A stretch of DNA of 64,000 bases from a bacterium (lineage in GTDB: Bacteria; Elusimicrobiota; Elusimicrobia; Elusimicrobiales; UBA9959). The position numbers and the translations under genes are program-made. The notes under the pieces are model-generated. The model was not told where the DNA came from. It made no database searches and saw nothing but the letters and a program-made list of their open reading frames with translations. The stretch covers positions 1 through 64,000 of the forward strand of contig JAJYJH010000003.1 of assembly GCA_021789695.1 (NCBI GenBank). Reading direction: 5' to 3'. This document shows, in pieces, positions 7,930 through 16,165 of this stretch; within the stretch, counting starts at the first letter, position 1; each line of letters starts with the position of its first letter.

Positions 7930-9429
7930 ATGGCGACCCAAAATATCAAGTTCGGCACCTCAGGCTGGAGAGCCGTCATCGGCGAGGATTTCAATATAGC
8001 GGCCCTGCGCAGGGTAAGCCACGCGGCGGCAGAGCACGTCAAAGAGAACAAGGAATATGGTTATAAAGGCGAGGAGTACCTTTTAAGCCTGCAGAAAGAC
8101 GGCCGGGCGGCCCCCAAAACGCCCAGCGTGATAGTTGGCTACGACTGCCGCTATATGTCGGAAGATTTCGCCAAGAACGCCGCCGAGGCCATCGCCGCGG
8201 AAGGGATAACCGTCGTGTTCTCCGACCGGGAGGCTCCCACCCCGGTAACGGCCTGGGAGGTGCTGCGCAACCACGCCTCAGGGGGCCTGACCCTCACGGC
8301 CAGCCAGAACCCGCCGGAGTACAGCGGCCTGAAGTGGACCCCCTATTGGGGCGGCCCTGCCCTGCCCGAGATAACCGCGGACATAGAGGCCAGGGTACAG
8401 GCGTTGACCATAGCGGAAGTGGAAAAGCATATCCCGTTCGAACACGGGGTCTCTGCCGGAATAATAAAAGTGCAGGATTTCCACGAGGATTATTTCCGCC
8501 ATCTCTCCTCGCTGCTGGACCTGGGCGCGATAAAGAAGGCAGGCCTCAGGATAGCCGCGGACGCGGTTAACGGCGCGGCGCGCGGCTATCTGCGCCCGAT
8601 GCTGGAGAGGGCCGGGGCCAAGGTGACCGCGCTGCGCGAGGAACGCGACGTGCTCTTCGGCGGGCGCTCCCCCGACACGGGCGAGGAGAACCTGAAAGGG
8701 CTGCGCGAGGCCGTGGTGAAGGGAAAACTGAATCTTGGACTGGCCTGCGACGGGGACGCGGACCGCTTCGGGGTCATAGACTCGGACGGGACCTGGATCT
8801 CCCCTAACCTTGTGCTGGGCCTGGCTCTGGAACACCTGGTCAGGAACCGCGGACTCAAGGGCAAGGTGGTCCGCACCGTTGTAACCTCGCATTTCGTGGA
8901 CGCCATAGCTCGCAGCCACGGGCTGGAAGTGCGCGAGACCGCCGTCGGCTTCAAGCACGTCGGCAACCTGTTGCGCACCGGCCAGTACCTGATAGGCGGC
9001 GAGGAATCCGGCGGGCTGTCGGTAATGGGGCACGTGCCGGAGAAGGACGGCATCCTGGCCTGCCTGCTGATGGCGGAGCTGGTGGCCTACGAGCGCAAGC
9101 CGCTCAAGAAAATCCTCGCCGAGCTTTCCAAGAAAACCGGCAGTTTCAGCAGCACGCGCCTGACGTTGCAACTCGATAAGAACATGCACATGGAATCCCT
9201 GCTGGAGCGCCTGAAGCTGAACCCGCCGCTCTCGCTGGCCGGGACCCCAGTCTGGCGTATAGACCAGACCGACGGTTTCAAGTTCATCATGAAGGACGGC
9301 AGCTGGCTGGGCCTGCGCCCGGCCGGCCTGGGGGAATCCACCGTGCGCCTCTACGCCGAGGCAGCCGATCAGAAGAAGATAGCCGCGCTTTGCGAAGCCG
9401 GCAGAAAGATAGTGAGCGGGAAATTTTGA
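7930..9429 (+). CDS. Phosphoglucomutase/phosphomannomutase (alpha-D-phosphohexomutase)
   Basis: The 499-residue enzyme interconverts hexose-1-P and hexose-6-P. It starts ATQNIKFGTSGWRAVIGEDF as the family does. An in-frame upstream ATG at 7825 would add a hydrophobic, unrelated 35 residues and lies before the promoter, so I reject it. The catalytic phosphoserine loop is TASQNP (Gln replaces the usual His), the metal loop is DGDADRFGV and the sugar-binding loop is GEESGGLSVMGH. A C-terminal phosphate-binding region lies after residue 420. Specificity for glucose or mannose cannot be fixed. It probably feeds GlgC (38.5 kb) for glycogen and nucleotide sugars. Confidence 0.92.
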   Translation: MATQNIKFGTSGWRAVIGEDFNIAALRRVSHAAAEHVKENKEYGYKGEEYLLSLQKDGRAAPKTPSVIVGYDCRYMSEDFAKNAAEAIAAEGITVVFSDREAPTPVTAWEVLRNHASGGLTLTASQNPPEYSGLKWTPYWGGPALPEITADIEARVQALTIAEVEKHIPFEHGVSAGIIKVQDFHEDYFRHLSSLLDLGAIKKAGLRIAADAVNGAARGYLRPMLERAGAKVTALREERDVLFGGRSPDTGEENLKGLREAVVKGKLNLGLACDGDADRFGVIDSDGTWISPNLVLGLALEHLVRNRGLKGKVVRTVVTSHFVDAIARSHGLEVRETAVGFKHVGNLLRTGQYLIGGEESGGLSVMGHVPEKDGILACLLMAELVAYERKPLKKILAELSKKTGSFSSTRLTLQLDKNMHMESLLERLKLNPPLSLAGTPVWRIDQTDGFKFIMKDGSWLGLRPAGLGESTVRLYAEAADQKKIAALCEAGRKIVSGKF

Positions 9430-9461
9430 TTCAGCGCGCACAAACAGGAGAAAACACACAA

Positions 9462-10745
9462 ATGGAAGCCAAAATAAAGAAAATTATCGCCAGGGAGATC
9501 CTTGACTCACGCGGTTTCCCCACTGTGGAAGCCGACGTGACGCTGACAGACGGCTCTTTCGGCCGCGCGGCCGTGCCCAGCGGCGCCTCCACCGGGACTC
9601 ACGAAGCGCTCGAGATGCGCGACGGAGGGAAACGCTACCTGGGCAAGGGCGTATCCAAGGCCGTAGAGAACGTCAACAAGGCCATAGCCGACGAGATTAC
9701 CGGACTGAAGGCCGACCAGATAAAGATCGACGAGATGATGTTGGAGCTCGACGGCACCCAAATGAAGACCAAACTGGGCGCGAACGCGATACTCTCCGTC
9801 TCGATGGCGCTGGCCCGCGCGGGCGCGGCCTCGGCGAAACTTCCTCTCTACGCCTACCTCCGCAAAGCCTACGGCCTCAAGCACAAGGACTTCGTAATCC
9901 CGGCCCCGATGATGAACATCGTCAACGGCGGCAAGCACGCCGATTCGGGCATCAACATCCAGGAGTTCATGATCGTGCCGACCGGAGCCGCCAGGTTCAC
10001 CGACGCAATCCGCATGGGCAGCGAGATCTACCACACGCTGAAGAAGATCCTCGCCAAAGCCGGCTACACCGTGGCCGTAGGCGACGAGGGCGGCTTCGCT
10101 CCCAAGATTTTCACGCACGAATCGGTGCTCGAGACCATCTGCAACGCCATCAAGGACGCCGGCTACACCTTCAAGGAGGTCCAGATAGCTCTCGACTCCG
10201 CGGCCAGCGAGTTCTACCAGAACGACCGCTACGTCTTCGAGGGCAGCAACCTGACCGCGGAGGACCTGACCGCCAAGTACGCAGAGTGGAAAAAGCACTT
10301 CCCGATTATCTCGTACGAGGACCCGCTCTCCGAGGACGACTGGGAGGGCTGGGACCACCTCTCGAAGACCCTCTGCAAGAAGGCCCGCGTGGTCGGAGAC
10401 GACTTGTTCGTCACCAACCCCGAGCGCCTGAAGAAGGGCATAGAAGAGGGCGTCGCTAACGCCATCCTGATAAAGCTTAACCAGATCGGCTCGGTCACCG
10501 AGACCGTACGCGTCATCGAGATGGCCCACAAGGCCGACTACGCCACGATCATCTCGCACCGCTCGGGGGAAACAGAGGACGCGTTCATCGCGGACCTCGC
10601 CGTGGCCACGAACGCCGGCGCGATCAAGACAGGCGCCCCGTGCCGCTCCGAGCGCCTCTGCAAGTACAATCAGCTGATCCGCATAGAGGAGGAGTTGGGC
10701 AAGAAGTCCCGATACGCCAAGGATTCGGTCTTCAAGTTCAAGTAA
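9462..10745 (+). CDS. eno: Enolase
   Basis: The 427-residue glycolytic enzyme converts 2-phosphoglycerate to phosphoenolpyruvate. Family motifs are in order: SGASTGTHEALEMRDG (about 41-56), GGKHADSGINIQEFMIVP, GDEGGFAP, EDPLSEDDW, LIKLNQIGSVTET with the catalytic Lys, SHRSGETED, and KTGAPCRSERLCKYNQL at the end. ATG at 9462 is chosen because AGGAG lies 11 nt upstream and the protein then begins at the usual residue. Longer in-frame starts run into the preceding gene. It lies 32 nt after the phosphohexomutase and is followed by a strong terminator. Confidence 0.98.
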   Translation: MEAKIKKIIAREILDSRGFPTVEADVTLTDGSFGRAAVPSGASTGTHEALEMRDGGKRYLGKGVSKAVENVNKAIADEITGLKADQIKIDEMMLELDGTQMKTKLGANAILSVSMALARAGAASAKLPLYAYLRKAYGLKHKDFVIPAPMMNIVNGGKHADSGINIQEFMIVPTGAARFTDAIRMGSEIYHTLKKILAKAGYTVAVGDEGGFAPKIFTHESVLETICNAIKDAGYTFKEVQIALDSAASEFYQNDRYVFEGSNLTAEDLTAKYAEWKKHFPIISYEDPLSEDDWEGWDHLSKTLCKKARVVGDDLFVTNPERLKKGIEEGVANAILIKLNQIGSVTETVRVIEMAHKADYATIISHRSGETEDAFIADLAVATNAGAIKTGAPCRSERLCKYNQLIRIEEELGKKSRYAKDSVFKFK

Positions 10746-10760
10746 GACCGCCTCTCCGCG

Positions 10761-10795
10761 AGCCCCGTCCGCTTTCCTGCGGGCGGGGCTTTTTC
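10761..10795 (+). terminator. Rho-independent terminator after eno
   Basis: A 12-bp GC-rich stem (10761-10772 with 10779-10790, one G-U pair) with a 6-nt loop is followed by TTTTTCT. It stands only 10 nt before the next start codon. Confidence 0.85.
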
Positions 10796-10805
10796 TCACC
10801 GCCCC

Positions 10806-11096
10806 ATGAAACCACTCCGCCGCAAACTTAATTTCAAGTATCTCCTGATTGCAGCAGCCGCAGTGCTGCTGCTGGCCAACAGGGGGGTCCGTATGCTGGT
10901 CAGGAACTACAGGGAATACCGCCATCTCCAGCAGGAGAAGTCCATGCTGGAGGCCCAGGGAGCCGAACTGCGCGCCCAGCTCGGAGCCATCAATAATAAT
11001 CCCGCCATCGAACAGGCCGCCCGAAAGGAGCTCAGCATGATCAGGCCGGGAGAGACCGAGTACAGGTTCCCGACCCCGAAGGAGTCCGACCGATGA
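10806..11096 (+). CDS. FtsB/DivIC-like septum formation initiator
   Basis: This 96-residue bitopic membrane protein has a short basic N-terminus, one TM helix (about 12-27) and a predicted coiled coil (about 32-62). A conserved short segment (ARKELSMIRPGETEYRF) is typical of FtsB/DivIC, where it reads 'A R.e L gmv.pgE..y.f'. The family links FtsL and FtsQ/DivIB in the divisome. Position just after eno is classic for FtsB, as in E. coli and many others. No SD precedes ATG, and the eno terminator ends 10 nt upstream, so expression may depend on readthrough. Its stop overlaps the MBL gene by 4 nt. Confidence 0.85.
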   Translation: MKPLRRKLNFKYLLIAAAAVLLLANRGVRMLVRNYREYRHLQQEKSMLEAQGAELRAQLGAINNNPAIEQAARKELSMIRPGETEYRFPTPKESDR

Positions 11097-11725
11097 AGGT
11101 ACGGCAGTTCAAGCTGGGGCCTATGGACAATTTATCCTACCTGCTCTGGGACGAGGATACGCGCGAGGCTGCCGTGATAGACCCGGCCTGGCAGCCAGAG
11201 AAACTGGCGGCCTTTTCCGGAGAGAACAGCCTGAACCTGCAAGCGGTGCTGCTGACACACGCCCATCCGGACCATTTAAACGGCTTGGCGCCCTTCACCG
11301 ACCCGGAGGGCAGGCGCCCAGTCTACCTGCACGACGCCGATTATTTCATGCTGGAGGCAAAGCCCGCTGGGCTGAAGACGCTCAGCGACGGAGAAACTCT
11401 ACAGGCCGGCGCGCTGAAGATCGGGGTCATGCACACCCCGGGCCACACGCCGGGTTCCGTCTGCTACCTGGCTGGCGGATCGGTTTTCACCGGCGACACG
11501 TTGTTCATCGGAGAGTGCGGGCGCGTGGACCTGCCCGGATCCAGCGCGGAGGCGCTTTACGACAGTTTTGTCAGGCTGGCAGCCCTGCCGGACGATTCCG
11601 TGGTCTGGCCGGGGCACTCCTATAACGGGGACACGTCCACTTTCGGGGTACAAAAGGAGTACAACCTCTACCTGAAGCTGGCCCGGCAGGGAAGACGCGC
11701 GGACTTCCTCAAAGCCGTGGCATGA
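11093..11725 (+). CDS. MBL-fold metallohydrolase (glyoxalase II / ETHE1-like)
   Basis: The 210-residue protein has the metallo-beta-lactamase di-metal motif THAHPDH (about 61-67). Further ligands are in HTPGHTPGS (about 115), GDTLFIGECGRVDLPG (about 136-151) and WPGH near residue 170. The GDTLFIGxxGRxDL string is typical of glyoxalase-II-like and ETHE1-like persulfide dioxygenase-related hydrolases. Natural substrate is uncertain; thioester hydrolysis such as S-lactoylglutathione is one option. It overlaps both ftsB-like and HAD genes by 4 nt, so it is co-translated. Confidence 0.85.
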   Translation: MKVRQFKLGPMDNLSYLLWDEDTREAAVIDPAWQPEKLAAFSGENSLNLQAVLLTHAHPDHLNGLAPFTDPEGRRPVYLHDADYFMLEAKPAGLKTLSDGETLQAGALKIGVMHTPGHTPGSVCYLAGGSVFTGDTLFIGECGRVDLPGSSAEALYDSFVRLAALPDDSVVWPGHSYNGDTSTFGVQKEYNLYLKLARQGRRADFLKAVA

Positions 11726-12381
11726 AAAGGATCAAGGGCTGGGCGGCTGTCTCCGATTTTGACGGCACGATAACGCTCCGGGACGTGGGCGACCACCTGC
11801 TCCTGCACTACGGTTTCGCGGATAAAAAAACCATCGAGGCCTCCTATTCGCTGAGGGTCAGGGTTGAGGATTTCATGCGGCGGGCCTTCGCCGGAGTCAG
11901 GCTTTCGGAAAAAACCATCGCGGATTTCGTCATGGAAAAAGTGAAGGCGAGGCCCGGCTTCGCCGACTTCGCGCCTTTCTGCGCCAGGGCCGGAGTGCCG
12001 CTGGAGATAGTCAGCGGCGGCGTGGACCTCTACGCCGGACCGTTCCTCCGCAAACATGGTGTCAAGGTCCGCTCCTTCTTCGGCCGGGCACGGCTGGTTG
12101 GCGGAGGCATAAAAATAACGTATCCTTTTCTGAGACGGTCGGCGCTGAGCTCGTTCAAGGCCTCCAGGGTCCTGCGTTTCAGGAAGGCCGGCTACAAGGT
12201 CGTATTCTTCGGTGACGGTCCGAACGATCTGAAGGCGGCACGGCTGGCCCACAAGGTGTACGCGGCCGGGCGTCTCTACAAGTTGTGCCGGGAGCGCGGT
12301 ATCCCGGTTTCCCGCCTGACCGATTTCGAGAAAGCCGCCAGGTTCCTGGCGGCGGAGCTGGCGCTGCCTGGACGGAGGTAA
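11722..12381 (+). CDS. HAD superfamily phosphatase, MtnX/SerB-like (HAD-IB)
   Basis: The 219-residue protein has HAD motif I as VSDFDGTITLRD (about 11-22), with the nucleophile and general-acid Asp pair. Motif II Ser lies in EIVSGGVDLY (about 94) and motif III-IV is VVFFGDGPNDLKAA (about 160). A helical cap inserted after motif I makes it subclass IB, shared by SerB, MtnX and related 2,3-diketo-5-methylthio-1-phosphopentane phosphatases. Substrate is not determined by sequence. It sits in an overlapping run between the MBL hydrolase and lgt. Confidence 0.8.
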   Translation: MKRIKGWAAVSDFDGTITLRDVGDHLLLHYGFADKKTIEASYSLRVRVEDFMRRAFAGVRLSEKTIADFVMEKVKARPGFADFAPFCARAGVPLEIVSGGVDLYAGPFLRKHGVKVRSFFGRARLVGGGIKITYPFLRRSALSSFKASRVLRFRKAGYKVVFFGDGPNDLKAARLAHKVYAAGRLYKLCRERGIPVSRLTDFEKAARFLAAELALPGRR

Positions 12382-12387
12382 GACATC

Positions 12388-13185
12388 ATGCACCCGATAC
12401 TTTTCCAACTCGGAGCTTTCAAGTTCCCCACTTACGGGCTTATGGTCGCTTCCGGCTACCTGGCCGCGATACTCTACATCTTCAGCAAGTCCCGCGCGGC
12501 GGGCTTCAAAAAAGATGATCTCTCCGACTTGGTCTTCTACACCGTGATCAGCGGCATAATCGGCGCCAAGCTCTTCTATGCCGCCACTTACTGGAGCGAG
12601 TTCGGCCCCGACACGCTCTCCCGCCTGGTCTACGTCGCGCGGAGCTTCCAGTACGGTTTCGTGTTCTACGGCGGCCTCATCTTCGGGGCCGCGGCCTTCT
12701 TCTACGTGGGCCGCCGCAAGCGCATGGACCCGCTGCGCACTTCGGACCTGTTCGCCCCGGCCCTGTCGCTGGGGCACGCTTTCGGGCGCATAGGTTGCTT
12801 CATGGCCGGCTGTTGCTACGGCAGCCCGACGACCTGCCCGCTGAGCGTAATCTTCACCGATCCCAATTCAGAGGTCAATCCGGCTTTCCTTGGCCGTCCG
12901 CTGCACCCAGTCCAGCTCTACGAGTCAGCAGGGAACTTCGTCATCTTCCTGATCCTGAACTTTGCCCTGAAGCGTTCGCTGGCCGGAAAGCTGCCGCGCG
13001 GCTTCTCCATAGCCTTGTACGCGGCCCTCTATTCGCTGCTGCGTTTCTCGGACGAGTTCCTGCGCGGCGACGACAGGGGTGCCTTCCACCTGGGGCTCTC
13101 CCCGGCGCAGCTCATCTCGGCCGTGGTCTTCGTTATCGCCGTCACCGCGCTGGTCATGCTGAAGGTCAGGCATGAAAAGAACTAA
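12388..13185 (+). CDS. lgt: Prolipoprotein diacylglyceryl transferase
   Basis: The 265-residue polytopic inner-membrane enzyme transfers diacylglycerol to the lipobox Cys of prolipoproteins, the first step of lipoprotein maturation. An N-terminal PTYGLMVASGYL segment (about 14-25) and FYGGLIFG near residue 95 fit Lgt. The signature HAFGRIGCFMAGCCYG is near residue 131, followed by HPVQLYES. Seven or so TM helices fit. Later steps are represented by lnt (42.3 kb); lspA is not in the window, but the adjacent RluD-type gene often partners lspA in other genomes. Confidence 0.96.
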   Translation: MHPILFQLGAFKFPTYGLMVASGYLAAILYIFSKSRAAGFKKDDLSDLVFYTVISGIIGAKLFYAATYWSEFGPDTLSRLVYVARSFQYGFVFYGGLIFGAAAFFYVGRRKRMDPLRTSDLFAPALSLGHAFGRIGCFMAGCCYGSPTTCPLSVIFTDPNSEVNPAFLGRPLHPVQLYESAGNFVIFLILNFALKRSLAGKLPRGFSIALYAALYSLLRFSDEFLRGDDRGAFHLGLSPAQLISAVVFVIAVTALVMLKVRHEKN

Positions 13186-14071
13186 GTTTACATATTCCGG
13201 AGTCCCGGTTCGCCTGGACGTCTTCCTGACACAATCCGGGGAGAACTTTTCCCGCTCCTACGCGCGCAGGCTCATAGAAGAAGGCCTGGCGACCGTCAAC
13301 GGAGAAAGGAAAAAGCCCTCCTACCTGCTCGGCGAGAACGACAGGGTCGTCATAGCCGAGCCCGGCGTGACCCAGCCAGAGCTGGGCGGGTTGATCCTCT
13401 TCGAGGACAGGGCGCTCATCGCCGTCAACAAGCCGGCCGGGCTGGCCGTGCACCCGAACCCGCCGGGCTGGGAAACCAACCCCGAAGCGGCCATGATAGG
13501 GGAACCGACGCTGGTCTCTATGATCTACGCCGCGCGCCCGGAAATGGCTGAAGGGCTGGAGCGCCTGGGATTAGTCCACAGGCTGGACCGCGATACCAGC
13601 GGCCTCATGCTGATAGCGAAGACCCCGGAAACCCAGCAGACACTGAAGGAGGGCTTCAGGGAGCGCCTGATGGAGAAAACCTATATCGGAGGCGTGGCGG
13701 GGATACCGGGGAAAAGGACCGCCCTCATCGACGCTCCGATAGGCCGGGCCAGCGGTTTCAAGAAGATAAAGGTCTGGGAATACGGGCGCGAGGCCGTCAC
13801 TGAGTACACGGTCAAGGAGAAGGGCCGCGGCTGCGCGCTGCTCAGCGTCCACCCGATGACCGGCCGCACCAATCAGATAAGAATACACCTGGCGCACATC
13901 GGGCACCCGGTAATAGGCGACAGGCTATACGGCGGACCGGAGGCCGAACGCATGCTGCTGCACTCCTCCAGCCTCGTCTTCAGCCATCCCTCCACAGGGA
14001 AGGAAACGCGGCTGGAAGCCCCCCTCCCCGACGACTTCAAGCGCGTATGGAAGAAGTTCAAAGCCCGCTGA
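13172..14071 (+). CDS. RluA/RluD-family 23S rRNA pseudouridine synthase
   Basis: The 299-residue protein has an N-terminal S4 RNA-binding domain (about 10-60: RLDVFLTQSGENFSRSYARR). An RluA-type catalytic domain follows, with the motif HRLDRDTSGLMLIAKT (about 132-147) carrying the catalytic Asp. MTGRTNQIRIHLAHIGHPVIGD and the final LEAPLPDDF are family hallmarks. RluD modifies helix 69 of 23S rRNA; assignment to RluD rather than RluC or RluA is by domain layout only. It overlaps lgt by 14 nt and converges on the GH57 gene. Confidence 0.9.
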   Translation: MKRTKFTYSGVPVRLDVFLTQSGENFSRSYARRLIEEGLATVNGERKKPSYLLGENDRVVIAEPGVTQPELGGLILFEDRALIAVNKPAGLAVHPNPPGWETNPEAAMIGEPTLVSMIYAARPEMAEGLERLGLVHRLDRDTSGLMLIAKTPETQQTLKEGFRERLMEKTYIGGVAGIPGKRTALIDAPIGRASGFKKIKVWEYGREAVTEYTVKEKGRGCALLSVHPMTGRTNQIRIHLAHIGHPVIGDRLYGGPEAERMLLHSSSLVFSHPSTGKETRLEAPLPDDFKRVWKKFKAR

Positions 14072-14083
14072 GCCGCGGGCCGG

Positions 14084-15679
14084 TCAGAACCTGGAAACCG
14101 AAGCGAAGACCCTGAAATCAAGGCGGTGGAAGAGGTTGTTCTTCTTCTCCAGCACGGCCAGCGCCTGTTCGTCCACGCGCTTCTCTATGACTTCCCCCAG
14201 CAGCTTCAGCGCGTTGGAGGCGTGCTCTTCCAGGCGCCCCTGCGCGTAGGCCGAGTGGGAGCCGATGTAGAGCAGGAAGGCCCAGTCCGAGGACTGCGCC
14301 AGCAGCGTCTCCCGCGCGGCCTGGTTGAGCGCCCTGATGTGCAGGTTGTCCAGATCCTGGTTGCGGAAGCGGTTGGCGGTCTCTATCATCTTGTCGGTGG
14401 CGGCGTATACGGCCGGATAGATAAAATCGTTCGACTCGTTGATCCACGGATCGAAATAACCGTTCTCCCCCCACGACGAAACCCGCGGGGAAATCTCCTG
14501 AGGCTCCTGGCAGGAATTAAGATACTCGGAAGGGGTCACGAACTGCAGAGGGAGCCGCTCCTGTCTTATCCGGCGTATCACCGTCTCCAGGAAGGCGGGA
14601 CCTTCGAACCACCAGTGCCCAAAAAGTTCCGCGTCGTAGCAGCTGACGATCAGCGGCCTGCCGCCGCGGGAGGCATAAAACCCGTCGACGTCCTTCACGC
14701 GGCGCTCCAGGAAATCAGCCGCGTGCTCCTTCACGCGCGCCAGCGCGTCGTCGGGGCCGTAATATTGCTTCTCGGAAAGGTCCTTGCCGGGCCCGGTGAT
14801 GCGGTAATACTTCAGGCCAAGCGGACGCCTGACGCCGTCTGACCCCAGGTACGGGCGCACGTACTCCAGGTCGCCGTCGTAGCCCAGGTCGCGGTAGAAT
14901 TCCCTGTAAGCCGGGTCTCCGGGATAGCCGCCGCGCGAGCTCCAGACCTCTCTGGAGCTGGCCGCGTCACGCGCGAACAGTCCTACGCCGTTGGAAGTGC
15001 GGTAGGGAGAATAGACGCCGTCGGGCATGGCGCCCACGGAATGCGTTTCGGTGAACGTATAGTTAAAGCCGGAAAGCTTCAGGTAGGAGTTCAGGCGCGG
15101 CTCGTAGGCGCACTCCGGCAGCCAGAAACCGGCGGATTTGCGGTTGAACCTGTCCAGGTAGTCCTCCGCAGCCACGGAGAGCTGCGCGCGCACCGCCTCC
15201 GGCCGCTCCAGCAGCGGCAGTACGGCGTGTGTGGCGGCTGTGGTGATGATTTCTATCTGACCGGCGTGCTGCAGCGCCTTCAGCGGCGTTATCAGGTCCC
15301 CGCTGTACTTGTGGAGCAGTTTAGCGGCGGATTCGTAGAGATCGCGGTAGAGCTGGACCGTCTTCAGCAGGGCTGGATCGTTCTGCGCCCGCTCCAGTTC
15401 TTTTTCTATCAGCTCCAGACGAGACTCGACGTAAAGTCCCAGTTTCGCCTCAAGCGCCTCATTCTCTAACATCGCGCCAAGGGTCGGGGAGATGGAAAGC
15501 GTAATACCTGGGCGTATACCTTCGGAGGCCAGGCGTTCCAGGGAGACGATCAGCGGCACGTAGGCCTCTACCACGGCCTCGAAGAACCAGTTTTCCTCGA
15601 GAAAAGCGGAATCCTGCGGATGGTTCACGTACGGCAGATGCGCGTGAAGCAGGAACATCAGCGAGCCGCGAGAGCTCAT
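14084..15679 (-). CDS. Glycoside hydrolase family 57, 1,4-alpha-glucan branching enzyme type (DUF1957)
   Basis: The 531-residue cytoplasmic enzyme belongs to the GH57 branching-enzyme group. Motif 1 is LLHAHLPYV (about 10-18). Motif 3, GFWLPECAYEP (about 195), holds the catalytic nucleophile Glu. Motif 4, SCYDAELFGHWWFEGP (about 345), holds the acid/base Asp. A C-terminal helical DUF1957-like domain ends the protein. It would introduce alpha-1,6 branches in glycogen-like polymers, matching GlgC at 38.5 kb. The ATG overlaps the DUF4912 stop (ATGA), and the GH57-DUF4912 pairing is seen in other bacteria. Confidence 0.9.
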   Translation of the reverse strand: MSSRGSLMFLLHAHLPYVNHPQDSAFLEENWFFEAVVEAYVPLIVSLERLASEGIRPGITLSISPTLGAMLENEALEAKLGLYVESRLELIEKELERAQNDPALLKTVQLYRDLYESAAKLLHKYSGDLITPLKALQHAGQIEIITTAATHAVLPLLERPEAVRAQLSVAAEDYLDRFNRKSAGFWLPECAYEPRLNSYLKLSGFNYTFTETHSVGAMPDGVYSPYRTSNGVGLFARDAASSREVWSSRGGYPGDPAYREFYRDLGYDGDLEYVRPYLGSDGVRRPLGLKYYRITGPGKDLSEKQYYGPDDALARVKEHAADFLERRVKDVDGFYASRGGRPLIVSCYDAELFGHWWFEGPAFLETVIRRIRQERLPLQFVTPSEYLNSCQEPQEISPRVSSWGENGYFDPWINESNDFIYPAVYAATDKMIETANRFRNQDLDNLHIRALNQAARETLLAQSSDWAFLLYIGSHSAYAQGRLEEHASNALKLLGEVIEKRVDEQALAVLEKKNNLFHRLDFRVFASVSRF

Positions 15680-16065
15680 GGCTGGGACCTCTTCATGAAC
15701 TCCATGCTGGCGTAAGCGCGGCCGTCCTGACCAGAGGCTGGCTCCGGGGCCGCGGCCTGGTTAGACTCCAGCAGACGTTCCCAGGCGCCGTTGCGCAGCG
15801 CGTAGAGGGCTGCCTCGCAGTTTCCGCCGCGCTCCGGCACTGGCAGATAGGCGCGACCCGAGTTCCAGACCGCCTTGTGGATAGAGGCATGGGCCTTGTC
15901 GTCGGAATAGGCGAGCCTCAATTCCACTTCGGGGGAAAAGGAGGCGGAACGGAAAGCCTCGAGGCGGCTCTCTGAGAACTGCCAGAAAACGAAAAAGGCC
16001 CCCGGGTTCTTGGGGAGCAGCACGAGTCTGTCTTCAGGAGGCAGCGGCCTGGCTAGTTCCGGCAT
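15676..16065 (-). CDS. DUF4912 domain protein
   Basis: The 129-residue protein has LPPEDRLVLLPKNPGAFFVFW near its start, the diagnostic DUF4912 beta-sandwich opening ('R.vLlprdP.w.faYWe'). Function is unknown; the domain often accompanies GH57 branching enzymes and may bind glycan. I choose ATG at 16065. A TTGAAC-16-TAAATT promoter ends 10 nt before it. A longer form starting at 16176 would overlap the divergent Tdh-like CDS and cross the promoter. Confidence 0.72.
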   Translation of the reverse strand: MPELARPLPPEDRLVLLPKNPGAFFVFWQFSESRLEAFRSASFSPEVELRLAYSDDKAHASIHKAVWNSGRAYLPVPERGGNCEAALYALRNGAWERLLESNQAAAPEPASGQDGRAYASMEFMKRSQP

Positions 16066-16075
16066 CTTAAAGAAT

Positions 16076-16103
16076 AATTTACCAAATTTTTCCGGAAGTT
16101 CAA
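16076..16103 (-). promoter_or_regulatory. Putative promoter of the DUF4912-GH57 operon
   Basis: TTGAAC (16103-16098) and TAAATT (16081-16076) on the minus strand are 16 nt apart. The ATG lies 10 nt beyond the -10, with no SD, giving a near-leaderless mRNA. Confidence 0.4.
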
Positions 16104-16165
16104 CGCGTTTTTTTATATCATAATAGTGGGCCGGCGCGTGGCGCAGGGCCGCCAAGGAGCCAGGA

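Noticed and set aside
8278-9459. 393-residue frame antisense to the phosphohexomutase gene
   Set aside because: The sense strand has all catalytic loops of the mutase. The antisense product has only low-complexity His/Gln/Ala/Gly sequence.
9507-10925. 472-residue frame antisense to enolase
   Set aside because: Shadow of a strongly codon-biased gene, with no recognisable domain.
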